The position numbers and the translations under genes are program-made. A DNA stretch of 64,000 nt, taken from positions 1,178,001 to 1,242,000 of the forward strand of contig NZ_CP013200.1 of NCBI RefSeq assembly GCF_001445575.1. The letters are read 5' to 3'. Of this stretch, positions 1 through 10,200 are shown piece after piece; positions within the stretch are counted from its first letter, which is position 1, and every line of letters begins with the position of its first letter. The notes under the pieces were generated by a model that saw nothing but the letters and a program-made list of their open reading frames with translations, did not search any database and had not been told where the DNA came from. This DNA comes from Arthrobacter alpinus. GTDB lineage: Bacteria; Actinomycetota; Actinomycetes; Actinomycetales; Micrococcaceae.

Positions 1-628
1 AGAGCATGCCGCCATCAACGCAAACAATGTGATCATGGCCTGTGGTCTTGACATCGGTGGGCAACTTCCAGGGGCGGAAGAAGAACGGAATTGAGGCGGA
101 AGCGCGGATGGCGTCTGCCACAGATGCCGTGTCGGGGTCCACACCCAGAAGCTGTTCATAGTCCCATGGCAGGCGGAGCATCAGCCCTCGTGAAACATCA
201 GAGACAATCACCACCAGCTTGTATCTCTGGGACGGTGGCAGCGCACTGTCTGGATCGTCCTCCTTTAGATCAGCCCATGTGCGCACCCCATGTTCGGCGA
301 GGGTATCGGTGAGCCAATCATGCAGGAATCCACCAGCGTAGAGACCTTCATGGAGGAGCAAACCTGCCGTTGCACCCACCCCGGGGATATGTGAAAAGAA
401 CCCCACCTCATCCTCGAAGCGCGAAAAATCCAGCTGATCCATCACAGTTTTTACCTGTGAAACACCCATGCCAGAGGCAAGTAGACCAGCAACTATTGCC
501 CCTGCGGACGTGCCGGCAATTCGGTGAAAAGTGTATGGATCGCTGTGGTTGGCCAAAGCGGTCACCGCGCCGACCAAACTGGAGCCTTTCACACCGCCAC
601 CTTCAAGAACCAAATCTGCATCAGTCAT
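1..628 (-). CDS. Patatin-like phospholipase (3' end outside window)
   Basis: Patatin-family serine lipid acyl hydrolase, probably cytoplasmic or membrane-associated. The product begins MTDADLVLEGGGVKGSSLVG, which carries the glycine-rich oxyanion-hole motif. The nucleophile elbow GTSAG follows at about residue 43, and the DGG of the catalytic Ser-Asp dyad is reached just before the window edge, so both catalytic residues are present. The C-terminus lies beyond position 1. The ATG at 628-626 is the natural start because the patatin motif begins a few residues later. No clear Shine-Dalgarno or correctly spaced promoter is visible upstream. It diverges from the str operon. Family assignment is firm; the substrate is unknown. 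Confidence 0.85.
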   Translation of the reverse strand, partial: MTDADLVLEGGGVKGSSLVGAVTALANHSDPYTFHRIAGTSAGAIVAGLLASGMGVSQVKTVMDQLDFSRFEDEVGFFSHIPGVGATAGLLLHEGLYAGGFLHDWLTDTLAEHGVRTWADLKEDDPDSALPPSQRYKLVVIVSDVSRGLMLRLPWDYEQLLGVDPDTASVADAIRASASIPFFFRPWKLPTDVKTTGHDHIVCVDGGML

Positions 629-1041
629 GACGCACCCGCTCAATCTGCAAGCCGCCCCACAAGTGAGGCTCCGCGGAGTCGCAAGCGCGGCGCACGGCGT
701 CGTGGGGTATCTTTGAGCGTGCGCCTGCTTGCTGCGCCTGTCAAGTACGCGTCTGGAGGACGATTCGTGCCAGAGGGGTAACCCGTGGTAATGTAATAAG
801 TAATTGTTAGTGTGGCAGTGGATAAGAGTGTCAATTTTCTTACGTTTCGACGGAGGAAGTGGATGCGGGTCCGGGTTGTACGGTTCTTGTACAGCGAATG
901 CCACATTTTTGCATGCCTAGGCGCTGTGAAGTCGCCAAGTCTGCGACTACCAGTAAAAGGCTTTCCCTGGCGGCTGTTTAATGTGAGCGTCGGGGCCAGC
1001 AACACGAGAATCCACTCGAGAAAACAACGGAGAACACGAAA
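629..1041. promoter_or_regulatory. Divergent intergenic region, str operon leader
   Basis: 413 bases without a convincing gene between the divergent patatin gene and rpsL. It should contain the str operon promoter, but I could not fix a -35/-10 pair by eye. A GGAG at 1029-1032 lies 9 bases before the rpsL GTG and is the likely ribosome binding site. Antisense reading frames here overlap rpsL and have no protein-like composition. Confidence 0.4.
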
Positions 1042-1416
1042 GTGCCTACGATTAACCAGCTGGTCCGAAAGGGCCGGACACCCAAGGTCACAAAGACCAA
1101 GGCTCCCGCATTGAAGGGTAGCCCCATGCGTCGCGGCGTTTGCACGCGCGTTTACACGACCACTCCGAAGAAGCCGAACTCGGCTCTGCGTAAGGTTGCA
1201 CGTGTGCGCCTCAACGGCGGCGTGGAAGTTACTGCTTACATCCCCGGTGTTGGCCACAACCTCCAGGAGCACTCCATCGTGCTCGTTCGTGGAGGCCGTG
1301 TTAAGGACCTTCCCGGTGTTCGTTACAAGATCGTCCGTGGCGCATTGGATACCCAGGGCGTTAAGAACCGCAAGCAGGCTCGCAGCCGCTACGGTGCAAA
1401 GATGGAGAAGAAGTAA
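1042..1416 (+). CDS. rpsL: 30S ribosomal protein S12
   Basis: Small-subunit protein of the decoding centre and first gene of the str operon. The 124-residue product has the usual length and carries the invariant [11 protein letters not shown] loop. Lys43 in this loop is the classic site of streptomycin-resistance substitutions and is unaltered, so the protein looks like the sensitive form. The second hallmark loop, around [11 protein letters not shown] and [13 protein letters not shown], is also intact. Start is GTG with GGAG at 1029-1032. rpsG follows one base after the stop, so the two are translationally close and co-transcribed. Confidence 0.98.
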   Translation: MPTINQLVRKGRTPKVTKTKAPALKGSPMRRGVCTRVYTTTPKKPNSALRKVARVRLNGGVEVTAYIPGVGHNLQEHSIVLVRGGRVKDLPGVRYKIVRGALDTQGVKNRKQARSRYGAKMEKK

Positions 1417-1417
1417 T

Positions 1418-1888
1418 ATGCCTCGCAAGGGTCCGGCCCCCAAGCGGCCGCTAGTTGTAGATCCCGTATACGGTTCCCCCCTGGTCACTCAGCTGATCAA
1501 CAAGGTCCTCGTTGACGGCAAGAAGTCCACCGCAGAGCGCATCGTTTACGGTGCACTCGAAGGTGTACGCGAAAAGACCGGTGCTGATCCCGTTGTTGCC
1601 TTGAAGAAGGCCATGGAGAACATCAAGCCGAGCCTTGAAGTTAAGTCCCGCCGTGTTGGTGGCGCTACCTACCAGGTTCCCGTTGAAGTCAAGCCGGGTC
1701 GTCAGACCGCACTTGCTCTTCGCTGGTTGGTTGGTTACTCAAAGGCTCGCCGCGAGAAGACCATGACCGAGCGTTTGCGCAACGAAGTATTGGATGCCTC
1801 CAATGGTCTTGGTGCCGCTGTTAAGCGTCGCGAAGATACCCACAAGATGGCAGAGTCCAACAAGGCCTTCGCCCATTACCGCTGGTAA
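1418..1888 (+). CDS. rpsG: 30S ribosomal protein S7
   Basis: Primary 16S rRNA-binding protein of the 30S head, which nucleates assembly of the 3' domain and borders the E site. The 156-residue product matches the standard bacterial length; it starts [10 protein letters not shown] and ends in the conserved segment [18 protein letters not shown]. The start codon lies one base after the rpsL stop, with the GGAG of the rpsL C-terminal codons as ribosome binding site. In many bacteria S7 is the autogenous regulator of its operon; no specific target site was identified here. A 13-bp hairpin follows before fusA. Confidence 0.98.
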   Translation: MPRKGPAPKRPLVVDPVYGSPLVTQLINKVLVDGKKSTAERIVYGALEGVREKTGADPVVALKKAMENIKPSLEVKSRRVGGATYQVPVEVKPGRQTALALRWLVGYSKARREKTMTERLRNEVLDASNGLGAAVKRREDTHKMAESNKAFAHYRW

Positions 1889-1899
1889 CTAGAGCAAAT

Positions 1900-1931
1900 A
1901 GCTTGCCGGCGGCTCAACCCGCCGGCAAGCT
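1900..1931 (+). terminator. Hairpin between rpsG and fusA (attenuator-like)
   Basis: Perfect 13-bp stem: 1900-1912 pairs with 1919-1931 around the six-base loop CTCAAC. It is followed by only a short T-poor tail, so it is more likely a partial terminator or an RNA-stability element that reduces fusA/tuf read-through than a full stop. fusA begins 30 bases later with its own strong ribosome binding site. Confidence 0.6.
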
Positions 1932-1961
1932 TTCAGCTCATCTCTAGACAAGGGAGAAACC

Positions 1962-4076
1962 GTGGCACAGGACGTGCTTACAGACCTTCTGAAGGTCCGC
2001 AACATCGGCATCATGGCCCACATTGATGCTGGCAAGACCACTACCACTGAGCGCATCCTGTTCTACACGGGTGTGAACCACAAGATCGGCGAAACGCACG
2101 ACGGTGCTTCGACGACTGACTGGATGGAACAGGAAAAGGAACGCGGCATCACCATCACGAGCGCCGCCGTGACCTGCTTCTGGAACAACAACCAGATCAA
2201 CATCATTGACACCCCCGGCCACGTTGACTTCACGGTGGAAGTTGAGCGCTCCTTGCGAGTTCTCGATGGCGCCGTTGCTGTCTTCGATGGCAAGGAAGGC
2301 GTTGAGCCGCAGTCTGAGACCGTTTGGCGTCAGGCTGACAAGTACAACGTTCCGCGTATCTGCTTTGTCAACAAGATGGACAAGCTCGGTGCTGACTTCT
2401 ACTTCACCGTAGACACCATCATCAACCGCTTGGGTGCCAAGCCGTTGGTTATGCAGCTGCCGATCGGCGTCGAGAGTGAATTCACCGGTGTTGTTGACCT
2501 GATGACGATGAAGGCATTCGTCTGGGCCGGCGACTCCAAGGGTGACGTCACCATGGGTGCTGCTTACGAAATCCAGGAGATCCCCGCTGATCTTCAGGAA
2601 AAGGCTGAAGAGTACCGCGCAGCCCTCATTGAGGCCGTTGCAGAGTCCTCCGAAGAGCTCATGGAGAAGTACCTCGAGGGCGTAGAGCCTTCCATCGAGG
2701 AACTCAAGGCTGGCATCCGCAAGATGACCGTCAACTCTGAGATCTACCCGGTCTTCTGTGGTTCTGCATTCAAGAACCGTGGCGTTCAGCCGATGCTCGA
2801 TGCTGTCATCGACTACCTGCCGAACCCGATCGACGTTGGCGCAATGATCGGTCACGATCCTCGCGACGAGTCCATTGAGATCAGGCGCGAACCGAGCGAA
2901 ACGGAGCCGTTCTCGGCTCTGGCGTTCAAGATCGCTACGCACCCGTTCTTCGGTCAGTTGAACTTCATCCGCGTGTACTCCGGCAAGGTAACTTCCGGTA
3001 CGCAGCTGATGAACTCGACCAAGGGCAAGAAAGAGCGCATTGGCAAGCTCTTCCAGATGCACGCCAATAAGGAAATGCCCGTAGACGAGATCCACGCGGG
3101 TCACATCTACGCTGTGATTGGCCTCAAGGACACCACCACCGGTGATACCTTGTGCGATCCGGCTAACCCCATCGTTCTTGAGTCGATGACCTTCCCCGCT
3201 CCCGTGATCTTCGTTGCCATTGAGCCGAAGACCAAGGGTGACCAGGAGAAGCTCTCCACTGCTATCCAGAAGCTCTCCGCTGAGGACCCGACGTTCACCG
3301 TCAACCTCAACGAAGACACCGGCCAGACCGAAATTGGCGGCATGGGCGAGCTCCACTTGGACATCCTTGTGGACCGCATGCGTCGCGAATTCAACGTTGA
3401 AGCCAACGTTGGCAAGCCGCAGGTTGCGTACCGCGAAACCATCAAGCGCGCCGTTGCTAAGCACGACTACACGCACAAGAAGCAGACCGGTGGTTCAGGT
3501 CAGTTCGCTAAGATCCAGATCGCCATTGAGCCCCTGGATACTTCTGAAGGCGAAATGTACGAGTTCAGCAACAAGGTCACCGGTGGCCGTGTTCCCCGTG
3601 AATACATCCCCAGCGTTGACCAGGGCATCCAGTCCGCACTGCCTGATGGCGTGCTGGCCGGTTACCCGATGGTTGGCATCAAGGCCACACTGCTTGACGG
3701 TGCGTCTCACGATGTTGACTCCTCCGAAATGGCCTTCAAGATCGCTGGTCGTATGGCGTTCAAGGAAGCTGCTCGGATGGCCAACCCCATTCTGCTTGAG
3801 CCGTTGATGGAAGTTGAAGTCCGCACCCCTGAGGAATACATGGGTGAAGTAATCGGTGACATCAACTCTCGTCGTGGCCAGATGCAGTCCATGGAGGATG
3901 CAAGCGGTGTCAAGGTCATCAAGGCTCTTGTTCCCTTGTCCGGCATGTTCGGTTACATCGGTGATCTGCGGTCCAAGACCCAGGGTCGTGCCGTGTACTC
4001 GATGAAGTTCGATAGCTACTCTGAGGTTCCGAAGGCTGTTGCCGACGAAATCATCCAGAAGGCCCGCGGCGAGTAG
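1962..4076 (+). CDS. fusA: Elongation factor G
   Basis: Translational GTPase that drives ribosomal translocation and, with ribosome recycling factor, subunit splitting. The 704-residue product shows the G-domain P-loop [12 protein letters not shown] near residue 20, the DTPGHVDF switch II motif, NKMD for guanine specificity, then the usual domains II-V with the domain IV segment around [14 protein letters not shown]. Start is GTG, preceded by AGGGAG at 1951-1956 with 5-base spacing. It is the third gene of the str operon. A hairpin without a T-run follows, and tuf appears to have an additional promoter. Confidence 0.98.
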   Translation: MAQDVLTDLLKVRNIGIMAHIDAGKTTTTERILFYTGVNHKIGETHDGASTTDWMEQEKERGITITSAAVTCFWNNNQINIIDTPGHVDFTVEVERSLRVLDGAVAVFDGKEGVEPQSETVWRQADKYNVPRICFVNKMDKLGADFYFTVDTIINRLGAKPLVMQLPIGVESEFTGVVDLMTMKAFVWAGDSKGDVTMGAAYEIQEIPADLQEKAEEYRAALIEAVAESSEELMEKYLEGVEPSIEELKAGIRKMTVNSEIYPVFCGSAFKNRGVQPMLDAVIDYLPNPIDVGAMIGHDPRDESIEIRREPSETEPFSALAFKIATHPFFGQLNFIRVYSGKVTSGTQLMNSTKGKKERIGKLFQMHANKEMPVDEIHAGHIYAVIGLKDTTTGDTLCDPANPIVLESMTFPAPVIFVAIEPKTKGDQEKLSTAIQKLSAEDPTFTVNLNEDTGQTEIGGMGELHLDILVDRMRREFNVEANVGKPQVAYRETIKRAVAKHDYTHKKQTGGSGQFAKIQIAIEPLDTSEGEMYEFSNKVTGGRVPREYIPSVDQGIQSALPDGVLAGYPMVGIKATLLDGASHDVDSSEMAFKIAGRMAFKEAARMANPILLEPLMEVEVRTPEEYMGEVIGDINSRRGQMQSMEDASGVKVIKALVPLSGMFGYIGDLRSKTQGRAVYSMKFDSYSEVPKAVADEIIQKARGE

Positions 4077-4089
4077 TCGCTCTTTTGAC

Positions 4090-4124
4090 TGGGTCGCATC
4101 TGGCATTAGGCTGGATGCGACCCA
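4090..4124 (+). terminator. Hairpin downstream of fusA
   Basis: 11-bp perfect stem, 4090-4100 with 4114-4124, and a 13-base loop. There is no T-run directly after it, so termination is probably incomplete and some str transcript should read into tuf. Confidence 0.5.
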
Positions 4125-4160
4125 ATCTGAAGCAATTTCTTAAATATCAAAAGCCCCCAG

Positions 4161-4166
4161 TAGACT
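4161..4166 (+). promoter_or_regulatory. Candidate tuf promoter -10 box (TAGACT)
   Basis: TAGACT lies about 67 bases before the tuf GTG in the AT-richer stretch between the fusA hairpin and tuf. The same hexamer precedes secY (23935) and glmM (38480). No convincing -35 hexamer was found at the proper distance. A separate tuf promoter would allow EF-Tu to be made in excess over EF-G, as is usual. Confidence 0.35.
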
Positions 4167-4232
4167 TATTTTGATTTCAGTGACGAACAGCGTCTCTGAG
4201 AGTAAGTTTTCTAAATGTTCTAGGAGGAACCT

Positions 4233-5423
4233 GTGGCAAAGGCAAAGTTCGAGCGGACCAAGCCGCACGTTAACATCGGCACCATCGGTCACGTTGACCA
4301 TGGTAAGACCACGTTGACTGCTGCCATTTCCAAGGTACTGTACGACAAGTACCCGGATCTCAACGAGCAGCGTGATTTCAGCTCCATCGACTCGGCGCCG
4401 GAAGAGCGCCAGCGTGGTATCACGATCAACATCTCTCACGTTGAGTACCAGACCGAGAAGCGCCACTACGCACACGTAGACGCCCCCGGTCACGCTGACT
4501 ACATCAAGAACATGATCACCGGTGCTGCTCAGATGGACGGCGCTATCTTGGTAGTTGCTGCAACTGACGGCCCGATGGCTCAGACTCGCGAGCACGTTCT
4601 GTTGGCCCGCCAGGTTGGCGTTCCCTACCTGCTGGTCGCACTGAACAAGTCCGACATGGTTGATGACGAAGAACTCCTCGACTTGGTCGAAATGGAAGTT
4701 CGCGAACTGCTCTCCTCACAGGGCTTCGACGGCGACGAGGCACCTGTTGTCCGCGTTTCCGGCCTGAAGGCTCTGGAAGGCGACCCCGTATGGGTCAAGT
4801 CCGTTGAGGACCTGATGGAAGCCGTTGACAACAACGTTCCTGACCCGATCCGCGACAAGGACAAGCCGTTCTTGATGCCGGTTGAAGATGTCTTCACCAT
4901 CACCGGTCGTGGCACCGTTGTTACGGGCCGCGCCGAGCGTGGCACCTTGGGCATCAACTCTGAGGTTGAGATTGTTGGTATCCGCCCGGTCCAGAAGACC
5001 ACGGTTACCGGTATCGAAATGTTCCACAAGCAGCTCGACGAGGCTTGGGCCGGCGAGAACTGTGGTCTGCTTCTCCGCGGTATCAAGCGCGAAGACGTAG
5101 AGCGTGGCCAGGTTATCGTGAAGCCGGGTTCCATTACCCCGCACACCGATTTCGAAGCCAACGTCTACATCTTGGCCAAGGATGAGGGCGGTCGTCACAA
5201 CCCGTTCTACTCCAACTACCGCCCGCAGTTCTACTTCCGCACCACGGATGTTACCGGCGTCATCACCTTGCCTGAGGGCACGGAAATGGTTATGCCTGGC
5301 GACAACACCGAAATGACTGTCGCGCTGATCCAGCCGATCGCCATGGAAGAGGGCCTCGGCTTCGCTATCCGCGAAGGCGGCCGCACCGTTGGTTCAGGTC
5401 GTGTCACCAAGATCATCAAGTAA
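4233..5423 (+). CDS. tuf: Elongation factor Tu
   Basis: GTPase that delivers aminoacyl-tRNA to the ribosomal A site. The 396-residue product contains the P-loop [11 protein letters not shown], the switch I segment [24 protein letters not shown] and the C-terminal beta-barrel domains ending SGRVTKIIK. It begins with GTG after a near-perfect AGGAGG at 4222-4227 with 5-base spacing, which fits very high expression. It is the last gene of the str operon and is followed by a strong UUCG-capped terminator. A single tuf copy is seen in the window. Confidence 0.98.
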   Translation: MAKAKFERTKPHVNIGTIGHVDHGKTTLTAAISKVLYDKYPDLNEQRDFSSIDSAPEERQRGITINISHVEYQTEKRHYAHVDAPGHADYIKNMITGAAQMDGAILVVAATDGPMAQTREHVLLARQVGVPYLLVALNKSDMVDDEELLDLVEMEVRELLSSQGFDGDEAPVVRVSGLKALEGDPVWVKSVEDLMEAVDNNVPDPIRDKDKPFLMPVEDVFTITGRGTVVTGRAERGTLGINSEVEIVGIRPVQKTTVTGIEMFHKQLDEAWAGENCGLLLRGIKREDVERGQVIVKPGSITPHTDFEANVYILAKDEGGRHNPFYSNYRPQFYFRTTDVTGVITLPEGTEMVMPGDNTEMTVALIQPIAMEEGLGFAIREGGRTVGSGRVTKIIK

Positions 5424-5446
5424 TTTCTAATTACTTAGATCTATAA

Positions 5447-5478
5447 GGAAGGGCCCCAGCTTCGGCTGGGGCCCTTCC
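5447..5478 (+). terminator. Rho-independent terminator of the str operon
   Basis: A 14-bp GC-rich perfect stem (5447-5460 with 5465-5478) capped by the very stable TTCG tetraloop and followed by CGTTT. It begins 23 bases after the tuf stop, the classic layout of a strong terminator for a highly expressed gene. Confidence 0.92.
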
Positions 5479-5744
5479 CGTTTAAGGCTTGGCTGCACGC
5501 TTGACATGCTCGACATGCCAGTTGGGCGGGTTTCGCGACGTACTGCCGAGCTGATGGAAATGGGAGCTGATGGAAATGTTCGACGGCGGATGCGGCCTTC
5601 CGTGCGGATGTGGCCAAGGTGGTCCCGGCCCGGGCAACGCCAGTTGGTGCATGGGTGAGATGCCGTCCATGATTGACTGGGGGCAGTGTCTCCGATCTGC
5701 CCGTCAACCCCGATCTTGTCGGTGTGGGAGTCCACGGAGTGGAC

Positions 5745-6010
5745 TTTTTTGCCGCCCCCACGAGGTGTTCGCGGATGGTGCGCTGGTCTTCCGGGGGCCA
5801 GTCCAAGACGGCAGCCAAGTAGTAGGTATTGGGGATGCCATATTCATCATGGCCGTCCAGCAGTTCCTTCTGCTGGATGTCGCTGAGACCGTCCTAGCTG
5901 TCGAGCACGTCCTGCTCGCTGCGGCTGCCACTGTTTCCACCACCGGCGTTTCCCTCGCCATTTCCGCAGCCGGGGCCAAGCCTGCTTTTACTGGAGGCGC
6001 CTCCCTGTTC
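5745..6010 (-). pseudogene. Possible decayed gene, interrupted by an amber codon
   Basis: On the minus strand one frame reads like protein from about 6010 to 5745. It includes a convincing stretch starting EYGIPNTYYLAAVLDW (about 5848-5801) and continuing PPEDQRTIREHLVG, but it is broken by TAG at 5896-5894, directly after QDVLDS. Past about 5745 the protein-like composition seems to move to other frames, ending NWHVEHVKRAAKP just before the tuf terminator. No start codon with a ribosome binding site is evident. I do not recognise the family. It could also be chance open frame in high-GC DNA, so confidence is low. The rest of 5480-6135 holds nothing else I can support. Confidence 0.3.
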
Positions 6011-6135
6011 CCTAGCCTGGGCTGAGGGTGGTGCGGGGCCACAAGTTCTTATGACCAGCGTAGAAGATATGTACAAAATTTCCGGTGGGCAGTAGTGCCC
6101 ATGGTGTGGCAGCAGCCGCGCTATAGGCTTGAACC

Positions 6136-6687
6136 ATGGCAATCAGCAAGCAACAGGTTCCTGCGGGGACCCTCCGAACTGCCTCCATCATCATCTTGGC
6201 ATTTGCCGCAGCCGTGCTGCTGTTTGGCTTGAACATGTTTCAGGTGGGGAGCAATCCAGGGAGTACTGCCCGGGAGCTGCAGGGGTCAGGGCTGCCTGGG
6301 ACTGTCACCGATGCCCGGGTCAATGTGGGCCATGGCGGTGACGGGCTACAGCACGTCTTTCGCGTGGAACTGATCTTCATGGGCAGCGACGGGACGGAGC
6401 ACTCGCTCACTACCAACCACTTTCCCCGTGATCCAGCGCCCAGCACGTCCACCCAAGGATGGGTTGAGGACTTCCCCACGAAGGCTGAGATCGTGGGCCA
6501 GCCCGTGCGCTACCGCCTGGGTGAGAGTCCCGCCGTCGAGCTTGAGCGAGAAATTCCGGTCCTGGTCACTGCGGGCTGGAGCTTCCCCAACTATCTGGGC
6601 CTGGGGCTCATGGTCCTCGGCGTTGGTGCGGGCGTTGGCGGAACCGTGAGCCTAGTGCGCGCCATGCGCCGGATTCGGGAGGGCTGA
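6136..6687 (+). CDS. DUF3592-like membrane protein
   Basis: 183-residue protein with an N-terminal transmembrane helix (about residues 14-35), an extracytoplasmic domain of roughly 110 residues and a second helix near residues 150-175, followed by a short basic tail RAMRRIREG. The middle domain, with GTVTDARV, a beta-rich HVFRVELIF segment and VRYRLGESPAVE, fits the DUF3592 pattern of small membrane proteins. The function is unknown. A TAGGCT box at 6124-6129 lies only 6 bases before the ATG and no Shine-Dalgarno is visible, which suggests a leaderless mRNA. The SRPBCC gene follows after 4 bases and is probably co-transcribed. Confidence 0.65.
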   Translation: MAISKQQVPAGTLRTASIIILAFAAAVLLFGLNMFQVGSNPGSTARELQGSGLPGTVTDARVNVGHGGDGLQHVFRVELIFMGSDGTEHSLTTNHFPRDPAPSTSTQGWVEDFPTKAEIVGQPVRYRLGESPAVELEREIPVLVTAGWSFPNYLGLGLMVLGVGAGVGGTVSLVRAMRRIREG

Positions 6688-6691
6688 TTCC

Positions 6692-7177
6692 ATGCCCCAG
6701 GTCATTGCCGAACGGACCGTGCGGCTGGATGCTGCCACAGCCTTCGAACTCTCCCAGACCACTGGCGACTTCCGGCTGAAGTGGGACCCGTTCATCCACT
6801 CGCAGCATTTGGAAGGCGGTGCCACGCAGGCGGCCAAGGGTGTGCGCACCCGGACGCGGTCGAGGATGGGGCTGCTCATGGTCAGCGAGTACGTTTCCTA
6901 TGTGCCCGGCCGGAACGTCGGCATGAAGATGGTTTCCGGGCCGTGGTTCTTTGATCAGTTTGGCGGTGGCTGGCGTTTTTCCGAGCACGACGGCGGAACC
7001 CGCCTGGTCTGGAAGTACACCTTCTCCTGCCGGCCGGGATGGCTGCGGTGGCTGGCCCACCCCGTTGGCGAATGGTTGCTGGGGCGGGAGATTGAGCGGC
7101 GTATTTCAGCGTTTGCCACGGCGTGCGGAGACGATGCCCTAATTGCTGAAATGCGGTCGATTTCAGACGCCGGATAG
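6692..7177 (+). CDS. SRPBCC-family (START/Bet v1-like) protein
   Basis: 161-residue soluble protein with the fold signature of polyketide cyclase/dehydrase-like SRPBCC proteins. The N-terminal strand VIAERTVRLDAATAFEL is followed by a helix, the segment FRLKWDPFI, and later strands such as GGTRLVWKYTFSC, before a long C-terminal helix starting near LLGREIERRI. Members bind hydrophobic ligands in a cavity; the ligand cannot be told from sequence. The GGAGGG just before the start overlaps the end of the preceding membrane-protein gene, and the 4-base gap indicates one operon with it. Confidence 0.7.
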   Translation: MPQVIAERTVRLDAATAFELSQTTGDFRLKWDPFIHSQHLEGGATQAAKGVRTRTRSRMGLLMVSEYVSYVPGRNVGMKMVSGPWFFDQFGGGWRFSEHDGGTRLVWKYTFSCRPGWLRWLAHPVGEWLLGREIERRISAFATACGDDALIAEMRSISDAG

Positions 7178-7225
7178 TTATATCCATTTGATGGCCTAAA
7201 TGGCGATTTTGTCCGTCCGGTGGCT

Positions 7226-7255
7226 TAGGATGAGAACTTACAGTCACTAGGGGAG
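7226..7255 (+). promoter_or_regulatory. -10 box and ribosome binding site of the giant membrane protein gene
   Basis: TAGGAT at 7226-7231 is a good actinobacterial -10 box, and AGGGGAG at 7249-7255 is the ribosome binding site for the ATG at 7260. No clear -35 box is visible. Confidence 0.4.
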
Positions 7256-7259
7256 TCGC

Positions 7260-10200
7260 ATGAACCAGCATCGGGTACCTGAAATTCCCGCTCAGCCGCC
7301 TGCACCGTCTGCCGTTCAGCAGGCCTACGGCAGCGGCTACCTGGACGGCCACCTTGCCGGTTGGCGCGACGCCATTGCAGCCCAGGTAGCCCAAGCTGCG
7401 TTTGGTGCCCAGATGCTACAGGACGCTCCGGCGCCACCTGTTGTATCACCTTCTGTTGATACCCCTCCTGTCGCTGCGCCGCCTTTTGCTGGGCCGCAGG
7501 TTCCACAACAGCAGCTTCCCCCGCCTCATGCATTGCAACAGCCAGTGCAACAGCACATGCAGGGCCAGGCCTTCCCCGCTGGGCCCGTCATGGCCGGCGC
7601 CATGGCCCCGCCAAACGTCATGCCACAGCCCGTGCGCCGCCAACCTGGCCCTATGGCCGCGCCGATCATGGCGCAGCGTCCGACGCAGGTTCCCCTTGAC
7701 CCGGCCGCCTTGGCTGCCCGGAAGGGTCGGCGGGAAACCCAGAACATCAACATCACCTTGTACGTTGCCAGCCTGCTGATGGTGGCCGCTGCTGCCTTGT
7801 TCGTTGGCAGCAGCCAGCCGGTGCCCGTCCGGCTCGTTGGGGTATGGCTGGCCACGGTGCTTTTCTATGCCGCGGGCCTGATGCTCCACAGCAAGGTTGC
7901 CAGGCTCAAGCCGGCGGCTGTTGCCTTCACCGGCACCGCCCTGGCAATCATCCCCTTCGCAGGCCTGGCCATGTACAACCTCGGCTTCCCCGACGCCCCA
8001 GCCGTGTGGCTCGTGACGTCGCTGATTGGCACCGTGGCTTATGTGGTCGCGGCCGTGCGGTTGCAAAGCCGGCTGGTTGTTTATCTGTCCCTAGCATTCC
8101 TACTGTCCACCGCATGGTCTTCCGTAGCGGTCCTTGGCGCGGCTCTGGCCTGGTACTTCGCCGCATTGGTTGTCTTCTCGGCACTGCTGTCCCTGGCCGG
8201 ACACCTGCTGGACAATGGCGAGGGCGAAGCCAGCCTGTACGCCAAGCCGCTGTCCGATCTGGGACCCTGGTTTGCGCCCGTTGGCATTGCCGGTTCGCTC
8301 GTCTTCTCGCTCGCCTTGAACGCGGCCGACCACACCCTCGTTTTGCTCGCGGGTACCATCTATTACGCCGCGATGGTTACCATCTGTGCCCCTGTCATGC
8401 GCAGGTGGAACTACCTTGGACTCAGGGCTTCCGTGACTCTTGCGGCACCCTTTATAGGGTGGCTGATTCAGCCCGAACTGGCGTGGTCAGCCGGGGCGTT
8501 CACGCTTGGACTGGCCCTGCAATCTATTGTGTTGGCCTATCGCCGGGACCAGCTGGCCACCTTCCTCGGCGCTAGCCGCTGGGTTGACCGTGACGTGTTC
8601 ACCAGTGTCCCGGTGGTGGCCGCAGGCGCTGTGGCGTGGACCGTCGGGCTGGCCGTTCCCTTCGGCCCGGAATCGGGCAACGAACCCTTTGCTGCTCTGG
8701 GACTGGTGGTTGCGCTGGTCACCGCAACCGCTGTGGTGCCAGCGTTCCTGCCCAAAGGGGAGTGGCTGCCGCTGCCAGCCGTGGCGCTCACCCTGCTGTG
8801 CTCGCCTTTCCTGGCCGCATCGGATTGGATGGTCCTCACGGCGATCGGCGTGGTCTACTCGGCCGCCAGGCACCTGTCCGCGAGAAATACCACCCTGGGG
8901 CATGCCATGCTGATTGTGGCCCGGGTGCTGGTTGGCGCCTTTGCCGCAGCGGCGCTGGCGCACTTCATCCCCGCCCAACCGGGCAAGGTCCACTTGATCC
9001 TGGCCGTCATGGCCGGAGTCTCCGCGCTGCAGCTGCTGGCCGATGCCATGCTGGCCAGGTTCGGCGCGGCAAACCCGGCCACCAGCTATTCGGCCGCCGC
9101 CTGGGCAGTGGTGGGAACTGGGCTCGTGGTGCTGCTCTCGGTTTCCTACGCAGGCCAGTCCAGCCTTTCCTTCCTTGGCACAGCCACACTGCCCCAGCTG
9201 CGGGTGGAGTTCCTGGTTGCGGCCCTTGCCATGGGGCTGGCCGCGGCCGTGCTCTCCCTGACCAAGCTGCCCCATGCCGGAGGGTTCTCCCGCGCGGAGG
9301 TCGTGGCGCCGTCGTACCTTGTCATTGCCGCACTGTGCACAGGACCGGTCCTTGCCGCCGGTGGGGCCAGCGTCGCCTGGGCTGCCGGGCTGGCCTACCT
9401 ACTCCTCGCGGGCAGCCTACTGCGCCGGCAGAAGGAAACGCTGCACCGCTGGGCCTACTGGCGGGCGGCACGGGCAGTTTCCCTGCTGCTGGCCATTGCG
9501 CTTTTCCAGCTGTGGCGGGAGTCCGATCCGGCTACAGCCCTTGCCGGCACCCCCGTGGGTCTTGGCGCAATCATGCTGCTGGCCTTGCTGCCACAGCTGG
9601 TGATCCTCACGGTGGTGGCAGTGCAGGGCCGGCGCGTCTGGGGGCTGTCGGTCGACGTCGGGCTGACGCTGGCCGCCGTTGTTCTCATGGCGACACCGGG
9701 AATCGTCGCACCGGAAGCTGGGTTCTGGACGGCGCGGACCGCCGTGGTACTGGCAGCCGCAGCGGTGGCTGCCCTTGCCGCGTGCGGCACTCTGCGCAGC
9801 GCCGCCATGTCCACGGTGCTGTGGGCCGGGCCGGGGGCACTGGCACTCCTCTCACTACTATCGCTGGCCGACCGCCCGCAGGCTGCCGTGGTCGTAGGGA
9901 TCTTTGCGCTCACATCCGGGTTCCTGGCGGCCCGGGCCGGCACCGGCGGTCTCCGAGGAGGGCATTTCCTGCTCGCCCGTGCGGCCGTATTCGGACTGGC
10001 CTGGATTGTGGTCAGGGAGCTGACGGACAACCTCGAGGTGGTTTCGCTGGTTCTCACGGGAGTCCTGCTGCTTCAGCTGGGGCTGCAGTATGTTGCCGGC
10101 GTCCCGGGGCGGTTCAATGCGGCGGTGGGTCAGGAGCAGTTCCTGCGGACCGGCCTCTGGCTGCTACTCGGCGCACAGGTGCTGGTGCCGTTCGCCTATG

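Noticed and set aside
690..745. TTGACA on the minus strand as -35 of the patatin gene
   Set aside because: No -10 hexamer at 16-19 bases; the next AT-rich hexamer is at about 24 bases.
1944..4106. Long antisense open frames opposite fusA (one about 510 codons)
   Set aside because: They mirror the codon pattern of fusA in high-GC DNA, have no protein-family features, and fusA itself is certain.
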